Shown here: positions 61,664 through 64,000 of the stretch, one piece after another
Layout: each line of letters starts with the position of its first letter
How positions within the stretch are numbered: the stretch's first letter is position 1
Origin: Nostoc sp. ATCC 53789
Lineage (GTDB): Bacteria; Cyanobacteriota; Cyanobacteriia; Cyanobacteriales; Nostocaceae
Reading direction: 5' to 3'
Assembly (NCBI RefSeq): GCF_009873495.1
Contig: NZ_CP046703.1
Span: 6,848,501-6,912,500 of the forward strand
DNA: 64,000 nt
The notes under the pieces: generated by a model
The model's input: the letters and a program-made list of their open reading frames with translations, nothing else
The model's database searches: none
What the model was told of the DNA's origin: nothing
Made by a program: the position numbers and the translations under genes

Positions 61664-62344
61664 ATGACAGCACATATCCTTTTGGTGGAAGATGAAGTCA
61701 AACTAGCACGATTTGTCGAATTAGAGCTAAGTAGCGAAGGATACCGAGTAAGTGTAGCTCATGATGGGATTGCTGGTCTTACCCTAGCGCGAGACTCATC
61801 GCCAGATTTAGCGATTCTGGATTGGATGTTACCAGGTTTAACAGGTTTAGAAATTTGTCGGCGTTTGCGAGCAACAGGTAGTACAGTACCAGTAATTTTA
61901 TTGACAGCAAAAGATGAAGTGAGCGATCGCGTCGCCGGATTAGATGCAGGAGCCGATGATTATGTAGTTAAGCCCTTCAGCATTGAGGAATTACTAGCTA
62001 GAATTCGCGCCCATCTGCGTCGCACGCAAGAAACAACCGAAGATTTGCTGCAATTTGAAGATTTAAGCTTAAATCGCCGTACCCGTGAAGTTTTTCGAGA
62101 AAAACGAAGCATTGAGTTAACAGCAAAAGAGTTTGACTTATTAGAATATCTCCTCTCACATCCCCGTCAGGTGTTTACTAGAGATCAAATTTTAGAGAAA
62201 GTTTGGGGTTACGATTTCATGGGTGATTCTAATATTATTGAAGTATATATTCGTTATCTGCGACTCAAATTGGAAGAGAATAATGAAAAGCGTTTGATTC
62301 ATACAGTCCGTGGTGTAGGCTATGCACTACGGGAACAATCATAA
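61664..62344 (+). CDS. OmpR-family response regulator
   Basis: A 226-residue two-component regulator. The receiver domain has acidic pocket ED, phospho-acceptor D in LAILDWMLPG and Lys in VVKPFS. The C-terminal winged-helix DNA-binding domain is of the OmpR/PhoB type (ELTAKEFDLLEYLL, ending HTVRGVGYALRE). A start at the ATG 61664, with AGGAGC upstream, fits the family. The opening MTAHILLVEDEVKLARFVELEL resembles a cyanobacterial group that includes NrrA/Rre37 of nitrogen control. That identity is not certain from sequence alone. Its sensor kinase is not next to it. Confidence 0.93.
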   Translation: MTAHILLVEDEVKLARFVELELSSEGYRVSVAHDGIAGLTLARDSSPDLAILDWMLPGLTGLEICRRLRATGSTVPVILLTAKDEVSDRVAGLDAGADDYVVKPFSIEELLARIRAHLRRTQETTEDLLQFEDLSLNRRTREVFREKRSIELTAKEFDLLEYLLSHPRQVFTRDQILEKVWGYDFMGDSNIIEVYIRYLRLKLEENNEKRLIHTVRGVGYALREQS

Positions 62345-62394
62345 TGGCTTGGTGATTTCGACAAAAAGCAAAACTTGAAAGAAAAAAGAGGATT

Positions 62395-62607
62395 ATGAAT
62401 AAAAAATGGGCTGTTAAACGGCTAACAGTAAATCTCACCGCTGAGGAAATGAAGAAACTTGAACACTACTGTGCTTTGACAGGAAGACCAGCAACAGACG
62501 TAATTCGAGAATTACTCCGATCTCTTGAGGTTGACAATACTAAAAACTCTGAAATGGCAACAGCAGACTCAAAAACAACAGTTGGCAGTGGCTTAAAATC
62601 ACAGTAA
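62395..62607 (+). CDS. ribbon-helix-helix-like small protein
   Basis: A 70-residue protein. The basic strand (KRLTVNLTAEEM) followed by helices KKLEHYCALTGRPATDVIRELLRSLE fits the ribbon-helix-helix (CopG/Arc) fold of DNA-binding repressors, many of which are antitoxins. A toxin gene is not seen beside it. The tail is polar and probably disordered. It follows the response regulator by 50 bases on the same strand, so it may be co-transcribed. Confidence 0.7.
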   Translation: MNKKWAVKRLTVNLTAEEMKKLEHYCALTGRPATDVIRELLRSLEVDNTKNSEMATADSKTTVGSGLKSQ

Positions 62608-63430
62608 CTATTCACCAGAATATCTCGCCAAATCTCAAAAATCTGCCAGCTATCTTGAATTACCAATAGGGCTCAAGGAAATACTTCTCGGTTAAAGGGA
62701 AAAGGGTAAGGGTTTAAATTCATCCCTTACCCTTGTACCCTTAAACTTTTCCTAGAACACACTCTTAATGGTGCGGCATGGCTAGTTATCAAACCCAATA
62801 CTGCTCGGGTTTTGGATTTTAAACTGAAATTTGGTTTGGGGAAAAGGTTACTGGGTTTGGATTAAAGGTTTTTCTTTCCCCTTTGCCATTCCCCTTTTCT
62901 CCTTAACCGACAAGTATTGAGGGCAATCTGGGTTTATCAGAAAAATGGGTTTAAAACCCCGTGTTTACTTCGGCTACGCTCAGTAACCATCCAGCACGGC
63001 TTTAAAGTAATGAGTAAGGAGTAATGAGTAATGAGTGGATGAAAAATGGGTATTTACTCATTACTTATTACTTATTACTCATTACTCCAGAATCATCGTG
63101 CGTTCACGGCGGTGAGGATGTCAATCTCGTTGCTGCTAGATGGATCATTGAGCGGTCAAGTCGCTTCTCTACGAGACCTCTTGCTAGCTTGCTTCTATCT
63201 AAGAGTACGCTTCCAATTAAAAATTATTAACTAAAAATTGCAAGACGCTCTTGCAAAAAATACTAATTTAGACAGTCAAGGGGCAGGTATATAAAATTAA
63301 TGCCTTTTTCCTTTGCCATGTCTTAACAAGCATATATTTTGGGCATCATAATTCCAAGCTGAATAGATGAGCTAGCAGCCAGAAAACTCTTTGGCAGCAA
63401 GTTTTTTATTTACAACTATAGTATTGACCT
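62608..63430. other. gene-free stretch before the last gene
   Basis: No supported gene in about 820 bases. It contains low-complexity words (AAAGGGTAAGGG with an inverse, TACTCATTACTTATTACTC) and a TTCTCTACGAGACC word related to the dispersed repeats. The promoter of the right-edge gene should lie near the end. Confidence 0.45.
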
Positions 63431-64000
63431 ATGGCAGATAATTTTATACTTTATTTCTTTATTTCTCCACATAGTTCGTACACAGGGTTGATTTGGAGAT
63501 GCCTACAGATTCAATTGGGAGTAATCTGTAGCGTCGGTATTTGGACATTATCAGAAGCTAAGTTACAAGCAGCCCAAGCACATCAGACCTGGAAATCACC
63601 TTCAGAATTGATTGAGGGAGTCAGCAAAGTAAATCCTGAGCCAACACCTATTTTGATGGCGGCCCCCGAAAACTTCAATCCTGATTTGCAATTACGGCCA
63701 GCGCTACCCGAACCCCCGCATAATTCTAGTCCACCAAAAACTTCCACCGAACCAAGAACGCCGGATGCAGTTTTGGAAAGCATTCATACGGACTATCGCT
63801 ATGACACAGATAACTTTGGCCAAACCAATTTCTTTTTTGAACCAACGGTTCAGTTTGGATTGAGTAATGGCAATAAAATATTTGTGAAAACAGGTTTTAA
63901 CTTATTTGAACAACGCGGTGTTGAATCAATTACGAATTTTCCCTTGCAAGTTGGATGGCAAGGAAAAATTGGTCAAGTGACTCTGCAAACAGCAGCCGGA
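63431..64000 (+). CDS. probable outer-membrane beta-barrel protein, 3' end cut off
   Basis: An open frame runs from ATG 63431 to the window end, 190 codons without a stop. A hydrophobic N-terminal segment (about 24-45) may be a signal. Pro-rich linker residues follow (about 65-115). From about 118 the sequence shows alternating strands typical of barrel or solenoid proteins (TDYRYDTDNFGQTNFFFEPTVQFGLSNG, FVKTGFNLFEQ). The family cannot be named from this part. It may carry further TPR or barrel domains beyond the window. Confidence 0.65.
   Translation, partial: MADNFILYFFISPHSSYTGLIWRCLQIQLGVICSVGIWTLSEAKLQAAQAHQTWKSPSELIEGVSKVNPEPTPILMAAPENFNPDLQLRPALPEPPHNSSPPKTSTEPRTPDAVLESIHTDYRYDTDNFGQTNFFFEPTVQFGLSNGNKIFVKTGFNLFEQRGVESITNFPLQVGWQGKIGQVTLQTAAG

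Noticed and set aside
63024..63234. Two overlapping short plus-strand frames
   Set aside because: They cover low-complexity TACTCATTACTTATTACTC DNA and dispersed repeat words.

Overview
The window comes from a filamentous, heterocyst-forming cyanobacterium, most like Nostoc. The evidence is a full-length hetR, a psaK gene, the alkane pair ado/aar, the pipX-pipY pair, many HIP1 octamers (GCGATCGC) inside genes, and a dense background of short palindromic and dispersed repeats typical of Nostoc genomes. The species cannot be fixed from the sequence alone.

Layout. 1-12.5 kb: a cut-off secreted protein, ftsH, an FMN reductase, a ferrochelatase-like protein with a natural eight-histidine tail, a small alpha/beta-hydrolase-like protein, an MFS transporter, acetolactate synthase with an unusual C-terminal zinc ribbon, a TerB-like protein, a membrane-anchored protein and a PBP4-type peptidase. 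13-16 kb: a Ter stress cluster (two TerD proteins and a TerD-vWA fusion). 16-23 kb: a GNAT enzyme, a zinc alcohol dehydrogenase, a 12-copy 21-bp tandem repeat, a PiT phosphate permease, and a coiled-coil/DMT-transporter fusion. 23-30 kb: the long hetR leader and hetR, a TnpB remnant with an IS605-type end, a secreted Cys-repeat protein, rpsD, moaA and a conserved regulator-like protein. 30-37.3 kb: two tandem cassettes, each a 103-residue Cys-tailed small protein followed by a filamentous-haemagglutinin-type exoprotein. 37-43 kb: an ABC permease, then ado-aar-accA-SDR-folE. 43-49 kb: trpF, psaK, a site-2 protease with CBS domains, der, and an ECF-type transmembrane component. 49.6-55.4 kb: pipX-pipY-sepF-proC and a Ski2-like helicase. 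55.6-64 kb: a secreted Cys protein, a zinc/cadmium-type P-ATPase, a secreted protein, a truncated caspase-like gene, a Rieske oxygenase, a MerR regulator, an OmpR-type response regulator, a ribbon-helix-helix protein, and the start of an outer-membrane-like protein.

How the genes work together. Several groups are coherent. ado, aar and accA tie alkane synthesis to fatty-acid supply. pipX and pipY overlap by 4 bp and belong to nitrogen/PLP control that feeds into NtcA, and HetR acts in the same developmental response. The Ter genes form a known envelope/metal-stress module. The least explained items are the paired Cys-tailed small-protein/exoprotein cassettes at 30.4-37.3 kb, which look like a duplicated secretion or peptide system with no maturation enzyme in view. 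No rRNA, tRNA or CRISPR array was recognised by eye.
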